DNA of 64,000 bases from Roseateles_B flavus (GTDB taxonomy: Bacteria; Pseudomonadota; Gammaproteobacteria; Burkholderiales; Burkholderiaceae_C). The DNA lies in NCBI RefSeq assembly GCF_039872765.1, contig NZ_JBDPZC010000016.1, positions 1 to 64,000 of the forward strand. Direction: 5' to 3'. The notes under the pieces are model-generated. The model was not told where the DNA came from, ran no database searches, and saw only the letters and a program-made list of their open reading frames with translations. Positions within the stretch are counted from its first letter, which is position 1. Every line of letters starts with the position of its first letter. Below, in pieces: positions 42,500-52,867 of this stretch. Both the position numbers and the translations under genes were made by a program.

Positions 42500-43066
42500 A
42501 TGGATTTCGATCGGCTCAACACCGACCGCAAGGAACTCCTGCGCCGCAATCGCGGCCTGGGCCTGGCGGTCGGGGCCCTCGCCATCAGCCAGGTTCTCAC
42601 CCTCACGGTTCTGATCAAGGTGCTGGGGACCGAGCGCACAGTGATCGTGCCCCCCACGCTCAACAAGACCTTCTGGGTGACGGACGCCAAGGCCAGCGGC
42701 GCCTACCTCGAGCAGATGGCCTCCTTCGTCGCCTGGCTGGTCCTTGACGTGACGCCCGCCACGATCGACTGGAAGAAGGACATCTTGCTGGGCTACGTCG
42801 AGCCCGCACAGCACGGCGAGCTCAAGTCGCGCCAGGAAGTCGAGGCTGAGCGCCTGAAGCGCATCAACGCCACCACCGCCCTGGTTCTAGAACAGCTGGT
42901 GCCCAGCAGCAACGGCCAGAGCATCGTGATCCGCGGCCGCTTGCGCACGCTGGTCAATGGCATTGAAACCGCCAACGAACCCAAGGCCTACCTGGTCGAG
43001 TTCGGATTCGGCGGCGCACGCATGCACCTCAAGACTTTCAAGGAGGTTCCCTATGGGACCCGTTGA
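42500..43066 (+). CDS. traE: TraE, VirB8-like channel protein
   Basis: A 188-residue bitopic protein: cytoplasmic start MDFDRLNTDRKELLRRN, a membrane helix (LAVGALAISQVLTLTVLIKV), and a periplasmic domain with ERTVIVPPTLNKTFWVTDAK and YLEQMASFVAWLVLDVTP, the strongest TraE landmarks. It ends YLVEFGFGGARMHLKTFKEV. It overlaps traK by 14 bases. TraE belongs to the inner-membrane core of the F-type channel. Confidence 0.92.
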   Translation: MDFDRLNTDRKELLRRNRGLGLAVGALAISQVLTLTVLIKVLGTERTVIVPPTLNKTFWVTDAKASGAYLEQMASFVAWLVLDVTPATIDWKKDILLGYVEPAQHGELKSRQEVEAERLKRINATTALVLEQLVPSSNGQSIVIRGRLRTLVNGIETANEPKAYLVEFGFGGARMHLKTFKEVPYGTR

Positions 43067-43988
43067 ACTCCACGCGAGCGTCAGGCGGCGGCTTGTCCCC
43101 GGGGCCTGCGTCCTGGTCGCCGCCTTGACTGGCGGCCATGGACCGGCGATGGCGATGCAGGTCCTCGACGCCAGCGACGGCGCCTCCATCGAGGCCATTC
43201 TTTCCATCCAGGAGCCGACGCGCATCCGCATCGATGGCACCGTAATCACGGAGGTGTTCGGGAACATCCACAGCAGCGGGTGCGCTGCGGAGGCAGTCAA
43301 GACAGCACTGCCTCCTGCCCTTCCCATTGGAACTGTCACGGCAGGCGCAGCAGGTGCAACCGCTGTTGCCGGTGCTGCAAACGGACTCCCACCGTCCCCT
43401 TGGGCAAGCGGCTCGCTGATCAACCCGATGGGCGAGCTCGTGATCGAGTGCGATCGCGAGAAGGGCGAGATCTACGTCCGGCCTATCGGAGAGGGCAAGA
43501 AGCCCATCAACCTGTTCGTGGCTTCGGCCCACGGCACCTACACCTTGCTGCTGCGCCCTGCAGACACACCAGCCGACACGATCGTCATTCGAGACAAGGC
43601 TGCGCTGCAGCGGCGTGCCGAAGCCTCCGCCCCTGCGCTCCCGCCTGGTACGGCCGCCAGCCATGTGCGGGGCCTGAAGGCGCTGCTCGTCGCGATGGCG
43701 TCAAACCGCCTGGCCCGTGACATCCAGGTGGAGGATCACGCGCAGCCCATCATCTTGTGGCGCGAAGCACTTTTCACCTTGCAACGCACCTACCGGGTCC
43801 GCGGGCTCATCGGCGAGCGCTATCGCCTGCAGAACGTGAGCGACGCCCCCTTGGTGCTGGCCGAGCAAGAGTTCGATCACCCGGACGACTCGGGCAGCAG
43901 CGTCGCAGCAGTGGCCATCGAGCACCACAACCTGCGGCCTGGCGACAGCACGCTGGTCTTTGTGATCCGACGGGAGGTGCAGCCATGA
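43053..43988 (+). CDS. traK: TraK, outer core component (VirB9-like)
   Basis: A 311-residue secreted protein. After the signal peptide (ACVLVAALTGGHGPAMAMQV) come SIQEPTRIRIDGTVITEVFG near the start and GELVIECDREKGEIYVRP, PINLFVASAHGTYTLLLRPA in the middle, typical of TraK of F-type/ICE systems. An Ala/Gly-rich insert lies around residues 80-110. AAGGAGG precedes the ATG inside the traE end. TraK forms the ring with TraV and TraB that spans the outer membrane. Confidence 0.9.
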   Translation: MGPVELHASVRRRLVPGACVLVAALTGGHGPAMAMQVLDASDGASIEAILSIQEPTRIRIDGTVITEVFGNIHSSGCAAEAVKTALPPALPIGTVTAGAAGATAVAGAANGLPPSPWASGSLINPMGELVIECDREKGEIYVRPIGEGKKPINLFVASAHGTYTLLLRPADTPADTIVIRDKAALQRRAEASAPALPPGTAASHVRGLKALLVAMASNRLARDIQVEDHAQPIILWREALFTLQRTYRVRGLIGERYRLQNVSDAPLVLAEQEFDHPDDSGSSVAAVAIEHHNLRPGDSTLVFVIRREVQP

Positions 43989-45502
43989 GCGGCCGCATCC
44001 CCCCTGTGCGCGAGCGCACGGCGCAACTCCTGCGTCGCGCCATCGAGCCGCTCTCCCCTCGCCAACGCCAGTACGGCTTGCTGGGCCTGATTTTCCTTGG
44101 CGGCATCACCCTGCTGTGGCTGGTCCTCACGCTCAACGCTCCCCCGCCGCGCACCAGCCCGGGAGATCGAGCTGCGGGAAGCCTCCCGCAGTTGGAAGCG
44201 CTCCGCGGCCCCACCAACATCGGCGTGATGCCCCCGGGGGCGCAGGTCAACCCGGTGGACCAATGGGTGGGCACCGCAGGCCGCCGGCTCGCCCAGTACG
44301 AATCGGAGCGTGAGGAACAGGGGCGGCTGAACAAGGAGCGCTCGGCCTTTGAGCTGCGCACCCAGCAACGCTTCGCCGATCTGGAGCACAAGCTCACGGC
44401 GGCCGCGCCAACGACTGCCCAGGCGGCGGCTCCCCCAGCGGCCACTCCAATCGACCCTCCCCTGCCGGTCGCGCCTGCGACCATGCCGCCCGCCAGCGGC
44501 CTGCCCGCTCCCAGCCGGCCTGTGCGTTCCGGAGGTGGCGACAACGCCTGGCTGAACCAGCCTCCTGGTCACCAGGATCCAGACGGGGTGGCTGCGCCTT
44601 CCCTGCCTCTGGGCATCCCCCGGATCTCCCGCATCGTCATCACCCAGCGCGACCAGACAATGGGCGCCACGTCGACTGCAGGTCATGTAACGACGGCCAC
44701 GACGTCAGCAGCGACCTCGGCAGCGCCTCCGGCAATGGATAGCGCAAACGCCGAGACGCCGCGCACGATGTCGACCTTCCTCCCAGTCAGCCTGACCCGG
44801 GGCACGCTGCTGGGCGGCCTGGATGCCCCCACCGGCGGGCAATCGCAAGCCAACCCGCACCCTGTCCTGATCCGGCTGTCGGACGACTCCATCCTGCCCA
44901 ACCGCATGCGCGGCGAGTACCGCGAGTGCTTCGTCATCGCCGCCGGCTACGGAGACATCTCCTCCGAGCGCGCCTACCTCCGCACCGAATCCCTGTCCTG
45001 CGTGAGAGACGACGGTGCCGCGCTGGAGGTGCGCATCCAGGGCACGGTCTACGGCGAGGACGGCAAGGTCGGGCTGCGTGGACGCCTGGTCACCAAGCAG
45101 GGGCAGATGCTGGCCAACGCCCTGCTCGCGGGCGTGGTGAGCGGGATCGGCCAGGGCCTGGCCACCTCGTCCACCGAATACAGCACCTCAGCACTGGGCA
45201 CGGTCGCCAGCGCGTCCGGCGCCGATGCCTACCGCGCTGGCCTGGGCACCGGGGTCGGCAAGGCGCTGGACCGTCTCGCCCAGTACTACATCAAGCTGGC
45301 CGAGAACACCTTCCCCGTCATCGAGGTGGACGCGGCCCGCGAAGTGGATGTGGTGATCACCAAGGGCGTGCGCATCGACACGCCCATGACCGGGCCCGGG
45401 CCGACGCTGGCGACGCCCACGGCGCGTCGCAGCAGCGCCTACACGGGCACCACCTCCCCTGCCTACCGCTACCAGGAGACCCTCTATGACCCCGAGTACT
45501 GA
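43985..45502 (+). CDS. traB: TraB, VirB10-like channel scaffold
   Basis: A 505-residue protein: basic N-terminus, membrane helix [20 protein letters not shown], a coiled-coil stretch ([20 protein letters not shown]), a Pro/Ala-rich periplasmic spacer, and the VirB10 domain from about 260 ([78 protein letters not shown]). It links inner and outer membrane parts. The start ATG overlaps the traK stop, and its end overlaps dsbC by 17 bases. Confidence 0.93.
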   Translation: MSGRIPPVRERTAQLLRRAIEPLSPRQRQYGLLGLIFLGGITLLWLVLTLNAPPPRTSPGDRAAGSLPQLEALRGPTNIGVMPPGAQVNPVDQWVGTAGRRLAQYESEREEQGRLNKERSAFELRTQQRFADLEHKLTAAAPTTAQAAAPPAATPIDPPLPVAPATMPPASGLPAPSRPVRSGGGDNAWLNQPPGHQDPDGVAAPSLPLGIPRISRIVITQRDQTMGATSTAGHVTTATTSAATSAAPPAMDSANAETPRTMSTFLPVSLTRGTLLGGLDAPTGGQSQANPHPVLIRLSDDSILPNRMRGEYRECFVIAAGYGDISSERAYLRTESLSCVRDDGAALEVRIQGTVYGEDGKVGLRGRLVTKQGQMLANALLAGVVSGIGQGLATSSTEYSTSALGTVASASGADAYRAGLGTGVGKALDRLAQYYIKLAENTFPVIEVDAAREVDVVITKGVRIDTPMTGPGPTLATPTARRSSAYTGTTSPAYRYQETLYDPEY

Positions 45503-46487
45503 AGGGCGGTATGCCCGTGCGCGCCGGCGCTTCGCCCTCGGCAGCCTGACGATCCCCAGTCGGTTCCCCATCCGACCCCAAGTGGGGCGCACCCGACGAT
45601 TCGCTGTGCGGCTCGCGGCGGCGATCACCGTGCTACTGAGCCTCGCCTCCACTCTCGTCGCCAACCACGCCTTCGCCGAGCCGCAAGAGGCGGCCCGCCT
45701 GCGGGTGGCTCTGCAGAAGGCACATCCTGGGACACTCTTCACCGACATCTCGCCAGCACCGGTCAAGGGCCTGTACGAAGTGTGGATGGACGGGAACGTC
45801 GCCTATGTCCTCGCCGCCGACCCACGCTACTTCGTGTTCGGCCGGCTCTTCGACACCCAGACGATGCGGGATCTGACCGGTCCGAAGCTTGCGCAACGGT
45901 CCGCCCCCGAATCTGCCGGCGGTGCGGAATCTCCGGGAGACGCCTCTGTCGCCTCTGGCACTACAGGCGCCCCAGTCACCGCCCCCATCGTCAGCTTTGG
46001 GCGCCTACCGCTGCAAGACGCGATCCGCACGGTACGGGGCAGCGGCAAGCGCCAGCTCGCGGTCATCAGCGACCCCGCCTGCAGCTACTGCAGGCAGCTT
46101 GAAGCCGAAATCGCCGGCCTGGACAACATTACCGTCTACACCTTCCTGGTGCCATTCCTGGGCGAGGCCCGGCCGATCGCGATCTGGTGCGCCACGGAAC
46201 GCGAGGCAGCCTGGCGTGACTGGATGGCCCGCGGGGACGCCCGCCGTCAGCACACCGGCGCGCCGTGCGCGCATCCCATCAGCCGCAACCTGGCGCTGGC
46301 GCGCAGCCTCGGCGTCCAAGGCACACCCACGCTGATCTGGGCCAACGGCGAGCGCACCGAAGGCTTCATCGACCGGGCCGCGATCGACTCGCGCCTCGCG
46401 GCCACGGCTGTGACGCCCCCCAGCGCCACAACGACCACCACCTCGCCGACCACCACCTCCGCGCCCACGCCGGGGAGCCGGCCATGA
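45486..46487 (+). CDS. dsbC: DsbC-like periplasmic disulfide isomerase
   Basis: A 333-residue thioredoxin-fold protein with a long N-terminal extension before its signal segment ([20 protein letters not shown]). A DsbC-type dimerisation domain ([40 protein letters not shown]) is followed by the catalytic domain with [16 protein letters not shown] (CSYC) and a cis-Pro loop ([12 protein letters not shown]). It presumably folds the Cys-rich TraN and TraU encoded downstream; dsbC sits within the tra operon in SXT-type elements as well. Overlaps traV by ATGA. Confidence 0.9.
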   Translation: MTPSTEGRYARARRRFALGSLTIPSRFPIRPQVGRTRRFAVRLAAAITVLLSLASTLVANHAFAEPQEAARLRVALQKAHPGTLFTDISPAPVKGLYEVWMDGNVAYVLAADPRYFVFGRLFDTQTMRDLTGPKLAQRSAPESAGGAESPGDASVASGTTGAPVTAPIVSFGRLPLQDAIRTVRGSGKRQLAVISDPACSYCRQLEAEIAGLDNITVYTFLVPFLGEARPIAIWCATEREAAWRDWMARGDARRQHTGAPCAHPISRNLALARSLGVQGTPTLIWANGERTEGFIDRAAIDSRLAATAVTPPSATTTTTSPTTTSAPTPGSRP

Positions 46488-47128
46488 GAGCGCGCGGCCA
46501 CTGCGCCCGGGCGCTCCCGCTGGTGGGTTTGCTTGCCCTGAGCGGCTGCATGTCCATGTCCGGACTGGGCGGCGAGTCCAAGTACGCCTGCAAGGCCCCA
46601 GACGGCGTGACCTGTGACTCAGTGTCAGGCACCTATGCGAACGCCCTGGCCAACAACCTGCCCGGCCAGCGACATCGCAAGGTCTCGCCCCGCGCGGCAG
46701 ATACGGCAGGTACGGCCGACGCGGCCCCGCAGACGCCCTCTAGGCCCCGGCCCACCGCACAGCCTCGCACCCGCATGCCGGCTGCAGACGAGACCGCGCA
46801 AGAGTCCCCGGAGCTCCAGGGCTCGGGCTTGGCACTGCGCGCACCTCCACGCTACCTGCGCCTGTGGGTGAAGCCCTGGGAAGACATTGACGGCGATCTC
46901 TATGACCAAACGCACGTCTACGTCCAAGTCGACCAGGGCCGCTGGCTGATCGATCACGTGCAGCAGCGCATCCGGCAGGCCTACGCCCCGCTACGGCCGC
47001 CGCCCACCGCCAGCAGCGCGGCTCCTACGAACGACGGCCCCTCCCGAGGAGAGTCACTTTCTACAACAGCACGACCTGTGCTGCCTCCTGAACTCGGGAT
47101 GCGCAGCTCCACGGAGGTGCCACGATGA
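46484..47128 (+). CDS. traV: TraV, outer-membrane lipoprotein of the channel core
   Basis: A 214-residue lipoprotein with lipobox LSGC ([15 protein letters not shown]). The motif [20 protein letters not shown] right after it is the hallmark of TraV, with two Cys. A Pro/Thr-rich linker follows, then [20 protein letters not shown] and [10 protein letters not shown]. TraV (VirB7-like) anchors the TraK ring. It overlaps dsbC upstream and traC downstream by four bases each. Confidence 0.92.
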   Translation: MRARGHCARALPLVGLLALSGCMSMSGLGGESKYACKAPDGVTCDSVSGTYANALANNLPGQRHRKVSPRAADTAGTADAAPQTPSRPRPTAQPRTRMPAADETAQESPELQGSGLALRAPPRYLRLWVKPWEDIDGDLYDQTHVYVQVDQGRWLIDHVQQRIRQAYAPLRPPPTASSAAPTNDGPSRGESLSTTARPVLPPELGMRSSTEVPR

Positions 47129-49671
47129 AAGGCCACCACGCGCAATGGCAGCTTCTGAAGCTGCCCTTTGGGCTCGGCACCTCGCCCGACAGCCCGGCAG
47201 AGCAGTTCGCGGCCTGGTTGCCCTACATGGGCTACCTCGAGGCCGATCGCATCTTCAGCAACCGCGACTGCATGGGCTTCATGCTGGAGTTGATGCCGCA
47301 GTCCGGGGCCGATGAGCGCATGACCGAAGTGCTGGTCTCGCTCTACGCAAACTGCCCGGCCGGCACAGGCCTGCAGCTGAGCCTCTTCGCCTCGCCCCAC
47401 ATCCGCCCGCAACTGCGTCGCTACGCCAACCTGCGTGTCGAAGACGAGGACCAGCTTGAGAAGGCCCAGCACTGGGGCCGCCCTGCGCGCAACGAGAACC
47501 TGTTCCGCGTCCTTGCCCGGCAGCGCGTGGGGCACCTGCTGGACGGGGCCCAGCAGTCGCTCACCTCGGGCTTTCACTACACGATCCGCGACTTCCGCCT
47601 GATGCTGTCGGTGTCATTCCCCGGGGAACCGGACAATCTGAACAAGCGTGAGGAGCTGCTGGCCCTGCGCGACTCGATGGCATCGACGCTGCGCTCCGCC
47701 TCGCTGCCCAACCGCGTGTGCGATGCCGCCGACCTGATCAACTGGTGCGCGATCTTCACCAACCCGGACCGGCTGTCCGGCACTGACGCACCCGACCTGA
47801 ACTACGACAACGGGCGCGAGTTGCGCGACCAGATCGTTGACTTCGACACCATCCAGGATCCCCAACCCAGCGGCCTGACCTTCTGGAAGGAATCGAGCCC
47901 CGACGTCCTGGAGGCCCGCTTCTACTCGGTCAAGTCCTTTCCGGAGCGCTTCGCGCTGTGGCAGATGGGCTCGCTGATCGGCGATCTGATGCAGCCAGCA
48001 CTGCAGTACAGCGCCCCCTTTCTGCTCACGCTGGGCGTACACATCCTCGACCCCAACGCCACCAAGTCCGTGGTCACGGCCAACCACGTCCGCGCCACCC
48101 AGAACGCCAAGTCCAGGATGGCTGACGTGATGCCGGACGTCCGCAAGAAGCTGGACGACTGGACGGCCGCTGCCGACGCGATCGACACCGGCGGCAGCCT
48201 GGTCAGCCTGTACCAGCAGTTGGCGCTGTTCTCCACACCCGAGAAGGCCGCCTCGGCGCACGAGGCGGCCAATGCCATCTGGCGCGGCCGGGGTTTCACG
48301 CTCAACGCCGATGCCTACATGCATCGCCAAGCCCTGCTTGCCAGCCTGCCCATGACGCTCTCCGAGCGCTTCCACCAGGACCTGGCCAAGATGCGGCGGG
48401 TCACGCGCAAGACCATGGCAAACGCCATCCACCTCGCGCCGCTGATCGCCGAGTGGCGGGGCACGCGCACGCCGGCCCTGGTCTTTGGGGGGCGGCGCGG
48501 GCAGCTGATGACCCTGGACCTGTTCGACAACGACCTGGGCAACTACAACGCCGCGATCATCGGCGCCCCCGGCTCAGGCAAGTCGGTGCTGATGAACGAC
48601 ATGGCCTGGTCCTATCGCTCCATCGGCGCCCAGGTCTGGATGCTGGACCTGGGGCGTTCCTTCGAGAAGCTCTGCCGCAAGGCCCGCGGCACCTACATCG
48701 AGTTCAGACCCAATGTCGACATCTGCCTGAACCCGTTCTCCATCGTGCAGGACATCCACGAGGACATCGACATGCTCGTGCCGGGCATCTCGAAGATGTG
48801 CTCGATGCTGCATTCGCTGGAAGAGGTCCAGTACAAGGCCATCTCCGCCATGGTGCTCAAGCTGTGGCGCGAACACGGCCAGGACCTCACGATCACGGGC
48901 CTGCGCGATGCGTTCCGCCAGGGCACCTTGCGGGAGCTGGGCGCCGTCAACGACCAGCGCATCAAGGATCTGGCCCTCATGCTGAACCCCTATGCCAAGG
49001 GCGGGCAGTACGAACGCTTCTTTGAAGGGCGCGCCAACATCGATTTCAGCAACGACTTCATCGTCATCGAGAACGAGGAGCTCAAGCGCCGGCCTGACCT
49101 GCATGCGGTGGTCAACATCCTGCTGCTCCACCGGATCACCGGGGAGATGTACCTGACGCGCAACCGCCGCAAAGTGCTGTTCATCGACGAGCTCAAACAG
49201 CAGCTGGGCGATGTCGGCGCCGACGATCCGGTCAAAGCCGCCGTCGTGGAAGAAGCGGCCCGGCGCGCACGCAAGTACGGCGGGGCGCTCGTCACGGCGA
49301 CGCAGTCGGCGGATGACTACTACGGGTCCGCCCAGATGGAAGCCGCCTTCAATTGTTCCGACTGGGTGTTCCTGCTGCGCCAGAAGCCGGAGTCCATCGA
49401 GATGCTGGACCGCAAGGGACGGCTCGCCATGGACGAGCCGAAGAAGCGCCTGCTGCACTCGCTGCGCACCGAAGCCGGGTCGTTCTCTGAGCTCTACATC
49501 TCGTCGCCCGTCGGGGAGGGGGTGGCCCGCAGCATCCTCGATCCGGCCACCCATTTGCTCTTCTCGAACAAGCTCGAAGACAACGTGCCCATCGACGAGC
49601 TGCGCGCCCAGGGCCACTCGATCGATGAGGCGATTGCCATCGTGCTGCGCCGGCGAGGCCTCGTGCCATGA
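47125..49671 (+). CDS. traC: TraC, VirB4-like ATPase
   Basis: An 848-residue motor ATPase. The N-terminal TraC domain carries YMGYLEADRIFSNRDCMGFM and the RNENLFRVLARQRVGHLLDG region. The P-loop at about 480 is GAPGSGKS with MLDLGRSFEKLCRKARGTYI after it, Walker B is VLFIDELKQQLGDV, and VTATQSADDYYGSAQMEAAF comes later. Length is typical of F-type TraC. It powers pilus assembly and sits at the base of the channel. Confidence 0.95.
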   Translation: MKGHHAQWQLLKLPFGLGTSPDSPAEQFAAWLPYMGYLEADRIFSNRDCMGFMLELMPQSGADERMTEVLVSLYANCPAGTGLQLSLFASPHIRPQLRRYANLRVEDEDQLEKAQHWGRPARNENLFRVLARQRVGHLLDGAQQSLTSGFHYTIRDFRLMLSVSFPGEPDNLNKREELLALRDSMASTLRSASLPNRVCDAADLINWCAIFTNPDRLSGTDAPDLNYDNGRELRDQIVDFDTIQDPQPSGLTFWKESSPDVLEARFYSVKSFPERFALWQMGSLIGDLMQPALQYSAPFLLTLGVHILDPNATKSVVTANHVRATQNAKSRMADVMPDVRKKLDDWTAAADAIDTGGSLVSLYQQLALFSTPEKAASAHEAANAIWRGRGFTLNADAYMHRQALLASLPMTLSERFHQDLAKMRRVTRKTMANAIHLAPLIAEWRGTRTPALVFGGRRGQLMTLDLFDNDLGNYNAAIIGAPGSGKSVLMNDMAWSYRSIGAQVWMLDLGRSFEKLCRKARGTYIEFRPNVDICLNPFSIVQDIHEDIDMLVPGISKMCSMLHSLEEVQYKAISAMVLKLWREHGQDLTITGLRDAFRQGTLRELGAVNDQRIKDLALMLNPYAKGGQYERFFEGRANIDFSNDFIVIENEELKRRPDLHAVVNILLLHRITGEMYLTRNRRKVLFIDELKQQLGDVGADDPVKAAVVEEAARRARKYGGALVTATQSADDYYGSAQMEAAFNCSDWVFLLRQKPESIEMLDRKGRLAMDEPKKRLLHSLRTEAGSFSELYISSPVGEGVARSILDPATHLLFSNKLEDNVPIDELRAQGHSIDEAIAIVLRRRGLVP

Positions 49672-50033
49672 GCCCGCGCACGCTCCTCATCGCCAATGCG
49701 CTGGTCAGCCTGGCCGTCGCCGCCATGGTCCAGTGGGTCTATGACCGGCAAGTGATCCGCCCCGGGCGCACCGTCGGCGTTGTGGATCTTGCTGAGGTGT
49801 ACCGCGCCAAGGAAGACGAGTTCACCCGCCGCCTCACGGCGGCCCGCACGGAAGAGGAACGCCAGGCCGCGTTGCTGATGGCCCGTCACTTCTCCCAGCG
49901 CCTGCCCTTGGCCCTGGAGGCCCTGCCCATCGAGTGTGGCTGCCTGGTTCTCCTGAGGACTTCCGTCGCGGGCCCCACGCCCGACACCGTTGATCTCACG
50001 GCGCGCCTGCGCCAGAAAGTGGAGGCTCCATGA
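49668..50033 (+). CDS. trbI: TrbI-like conjugation protein
   Basis: A 121-residue protein with an N-terminal membrane helix (LLIANALVSLAVAAMVQWVY) and a periplasmic part with RTVGVVDLAEVYRAKEDEFT and DLTARLRQKVEAP, matching the short F-type TrbI family (not the VirB10-like TrbI of IncP). In F, trbI follows traC and affects pilus retraction. It overlaps traC and the next gene by four bases each. Confidence 0.8.
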   Translation: MSPRTLLIANALVSLAVAAMVQWVYDRQVIRPGRTVGVVDLAEVYRAKEDEFTRRLTAARTEEERQAALLMARHFSQRLPLALEALPIECGCLVLLRTSVAGPTPDTVDLTARLRQKVEAP

Positions 50034-50659
50034 AAGCCGATCACCCGCGCGATCCTGCGGCGAAGTCCAGTCGCCCATGCCGCCTTGATGGCCAGGCTTG
50101 TGGACCTCTCGAGGGACACATTCGGCGTGCCGTCCGGGCTATCCAGGGTCCTGGGCGCCATCTGCGCCAGCGCTGGTTCCTGTACCTGCCCATCTTCGTG
50201 ATCTGGGTGCTGGCCTACCTGCGCCTGTTCATCGACCCCACGCCACGCCTGCCGGTGCTGTTCAACTGGACGCCCAGCCTGCCCTACCGGGTGGCGCTCC
50301 TACACCCAGCCCAGGGCCCCCTGCACCGGGGGGACTTCATCGTCTTCGCTTTCGCGGGCGAAGGCGCTCGCGACTACCCCGGCCTCGCCGGCCAGCCCTT
50401 CTTCAAGATCGTACGGGGCCTGCCCGGCGACCTGGTGACAGTGGATGGACGCGAGGTGCGGATCAACGGCGTGAGCGTCGGCCTGGCCAAGGCCCGGACC
50501 TTCGATCGCAGGCCCCTGGAGCCGATTGCGCCCGGCGTCATCCCGCCCGGCCACCTGTACGTGCAGGGGACGAGCCCCGATTCATTCGATTCACGCTACC
50601 GCCAAAGCGGCCTCGTGCGGGCCACGCAGGTGATCGGCGTCGTGGATCCAATCCTTTGA
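50030..50659 (+). CDS. TraF/TrhF-type conjugative signal peptidase
   Basis: A 209-residue S26-family peptidase-like protein. A membrane helix (WFLYLPIFVIWVLAYLRLF) precedes LPVLFNWTPSLPYRVALLHP, and then GDFIVFAFAGEG, FFKIVRGLPGDLVTVDGREV with a Lys-containing box, and GHLYVQGTSPDSFDSRYR, the S26 terminal box. The usual catalytic Ser (normally in an NS-MP-like box) is best matched by the Ser in WTPSLPYR. Probably matures the pilin. ATGA overlap with trbI. Confidence 0.85.
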   Translation: MKADHPRDPAAKSSRPCRLDGQACGPLEGHIRRAVRAIQGPGRHLRQRWFLYLPIFVIWVLAYLRLFIDPTPRLPVLFNWTPSLPYRVALLHPAQGPLHRGDFIVFAFAGEGARDYPGLAGQPFFKIVRGLPGDLVTVDGREVRINGVSVGLAKARTFDRRPLEPIAPGVIPPGHLYVQGTSPDSFDSRYRQSGLVRATQVIGVVDPIL

Positions 50660-50670
50660 TGGAGGCCGCC

Positions 50671-51171
50671 ATGCGCCTACCACCCTACCCATCCCGCTCT
50701 GCCGGCCCCGCATGCACAACGCGCCCGTCCCGCCAGACCTGCGCCAGACGCTGGCGGATCGTCCGCTTCTCGCTGCTGCTCGTGACCGCCATCCTGTCGG
50801 CTCTCATGGCGCTGGGGGCGTTGCTGGCCTCCTCGCCCGCCCAGGCACAAACGAGCCCGGCGCGCGGTGCGATCACTACCGAGGCCGACCTCCCCATGGC
50901 TGACATCCCCATGGCCAACCTCCTGGCTCTGCTCCAGCAGATCGCACCCGCAGCCAGCGAAGGCGCCAAGGTCTATCTCGGCGCATTCCGCTTGCAGTGC
51001 GGCCGAGCGCTGAGCACGGCTGAGCTTCGTCACGCCCTGGCCCGCGACGGCGGTGATCCCGTACTGATGGGCCTGATCCGCAGCTGCCAGCAACAGGATC
51101 TGGGCGCCCGAAACCAAGGTGTGCAGGAACTTGTGCGCCGGATCCGCTGCCCCGCCGGAGGACTGCGATGA
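50671..51171 (+). CDS. Exported hypothetical protein between traF and traW
   Basis: A 166-residue protein with a basic start and a long signal segment (FSLLLVTAILSALMALGALL, then ASSPAQAQT). The mature part has ITTEADLPMADIPMANLLAL, GAKVYLGAFRLQCGRALSTA and CQQQDLGARNQGVQELVRRI. GGAGG five bases before the ATG at 50671 sets the start. I cannot name the family. Its position inside the tra operon, with ATGA overlap to traW, indicates a periplasmic transfer role. Confidence 0.65.
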   Translation: MRLPPYPSRSAGPACTTRPSRQTCARRWRIVRFSLLLVTAILSALMALGALLASSPAQAQTSPARGAITTEADLPMADIPMANLLALLQQIAPAASEGAKVYLGAFRLQCGRALSTAELRHALARDGGDPVLMGLIRSCQQQDLGARNQGVQELVRRIRCPAGGLR

Positions 51172-51812
51172 AGCGCCTCTCCTGCGCCCTCTGGCTCGTC
51201 ATCGCAGGCACTGCGCTGCACATGGCAGCGCCCACGGCACACGCATTGAGCGCCGACGTGATCGGCCCGACCTACGAGATCGCCGAGCCGCACCTGCTCC
51301 AGTTCATCGAAGGACGCCTGCGCCAGTTGGAGGCCAGCGGTGAACTCCGCCAGCTGCAGGAGGACGCACGCAAGCGCGGCATCGATGCGGTACGCCAGCC
51401 CGAGCCTGTCCCGGGCCTATCCGCGACCCAGGCCCAGCGCAGCTTCTACTTCGACCCCACCTACACGCTGGATCGCAACCTCCACGACGGCCAAGGGCAC
51501 CTGATGTTCACCGCCGGCACTCGCGCCAACCCGCTGGACATCGTCTCCCTGCCGCAGCGCCTGCTGTTCTTCGATGCCCGCGATCCGCGCCAAGTCGTGC
51601 AGGCCCGCCGGTTGATCTCCCGCTACGAGGGCCGGGTCAAACCCATCCTCACGGGCGGCTCCTATCTGGCACTGATGCAGGCCTGGCAGCGCCCCGTCTA
51701 CTTCGACCAGCTCGGCCTGCTCACCAGGCGTCTGGGGATCCGGCAGGTGCCAGCCCTGGTCTCGCAGGAGGGCCAGAGGCTGCGCATCGACGAACTGGAG
51801 GTCACGCGATGA
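51168..51812 (+). CDS. traW: TraW, pilus assembly protein
   Basis: A 214-residue periplasmic protein: signal peptide (CALWLVIAGTALHMAAPTAH) then IGPTYEIAEPHLLQFIEGRL, the TraW opening, RSFYFDPTYTLDRNLHDGQG, NPLDIVSLPQRLLFFDARDP and YEGRVKPILTGGSYLALMQ, and a C-terminal RRLGIRQVPALVSQEG. It works with TraU and TrbC in F-type pilus assembly; the three genes lie together here. ATGA overlaps on both sides. Confidence 0.93.
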   Translation: MKRLSCALWLVIAGTALHMAAPTAHALSADVIGPTYEIAEPHLLQFIEGRLRQLEASGELRQLQEDARKRGIDAVRQPEPVPGLSATQAQRSFYFDPTYTLDRNLHDGQGHLMFTAGTRANPLDIVSLPQRLLFFDARDPRQVVQARRLISRYEGRVKPILTGGSYLALMQAWQRPVYFDQLGLLTRRLGIRQVPALVSQEGQRLRIDELEVTR

Positions 51813-52867
51813 TTGCGCTGCCATCCTTGCCTCAGCGAGCCTGGGCGTGGCCGCTGACTCGGCTCCTGGCTCCCCTGCTCGCCTCGGTCCTTGGGCTCAC
51901 CGCGCTGCAGGCGCAGGCCTCAGGCGCAGCAACCTGCGTCGGACGCTTCCCGAACCCCATCACCGACATCTGCTGGTCCTGCATCCTGCCGCTGTCGATC
52001 GGTGACGCCCGGCTGGGAGACATTGGCGGCCAGGAGGACATCGCCAACCCCGCGAGTCCGCTGTGCAGTTGCGGGGTCAACCCCACCATCGGCCTGTCCA
52101 TCGGCTTCTGGGAGCCTGTGCGCCATGTCGAAGTCGTGCGCTCCCCGTTCTGCCTGGTGTCGCTGGGCGGCATCAACCTCGACCCTGGCGTGCCGGCACC
52201 CGAGGCGGCACGCTTCACGCGACCGGAGGGCGATGGCGACGGCGGCGCCTTCTACCAAGCGCACTTCTACGTCAACCCCGTGATGTACTGGCTCAAGGTC
52301 GTCACTGACTTCCCCTGTCTGGAGAGAGGGGCCTTTGACCTGGCCTACCTGACCGAAGTCGACCCCCTGTGGGCCGATGACGAGCTCACGCTCATCCTCA
52401 ATCCCGACGCCGTGCTCTTCGCCAACCCGGTCGCCGTCGCCGCCTGCGCAGCGGACTGCGTGGCAGCAACGGCCGGCTTCGGCATCCGGGAGATGTTCTG
52501 GTGCGCCGGCTGCCAAGGAGGCATCTATCCCCTGGATGGCCATGTGCCCTACCACCTGGGAGGCGTACGCACCGCGTCTTTGCTCGCCCAGCGGCTGACC
52601 GCCAAGATGCATCGGGAGCTGATCGCCTGGGGCTGGCACGGCACGCCAGGCCTGTGCGGCCCCTACTTCCTGCCCGTCATGGACAAGACGGCCTACAAAA
52701 CGCAGCTCACCTACCCGGTTCCGAGCACCGGCAAAGAAGGCGGCCGCTGCTGCCAGCCCTTCGGCCGCAGCACGATCACCTGGGGCGCAGGCAAGGAGTA
52801 CCCGATCCGCGGCGAGGACTTCGCCTTCCTCCTCTTTCGCAAAAGGAACTGCTGTGTGGGCTTCTGA
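51809..52867 (+). CDS. traU: TraU, Cys-rich conjugation protein
   Basis: A 352-residue exported protein with more than a dozen Cys. After the signal peptide come RFPNPITDICWSCILPLSIG, SPLCSCGVNPTIGLSIGFWE, PVRHVEVVRSPFCLVSLGGI, CAADCVAATAGFGIREMFWC and NLDP-type motifs characteristic of TraU; the end is LLFRKRNCCVGF. It is needed for DNA transfer and depends on disulfide formation, consistent with dsbC in the operon. It overlaps trbC by 14 bases. Confidence 0.95.
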   Translation: MIALPSLPQRAWAWPLTRLLAPLLASVLGLTALQAQASGAATCVGRFPNPITDICWSCILPLSIGDARLGDIGGQEDIANPASPLCSCGVNPTIGLSIGFWEPVRHVEVVRSPFCLVSLGGINLDPGVPAPEAARFTRPEGDGDGGAFYQAHFYVNPVMYWLKVVTDFPCLERGAFDLAYLTEVDPLWADDELTLILNPDAVLFANPVAVAACAADCVAATAGFGIREMFWCAGCQGGIYPLDGHVPYHLGGVRTASLLAQRLTAKMHRELIAWGWHGTPGLCGPYFLPVMDKTAYKTQLTYPVPSTGKEGGRCCQPFGRSTITWGAGKEYPIRGEDFAFLLFRKRNCCVGF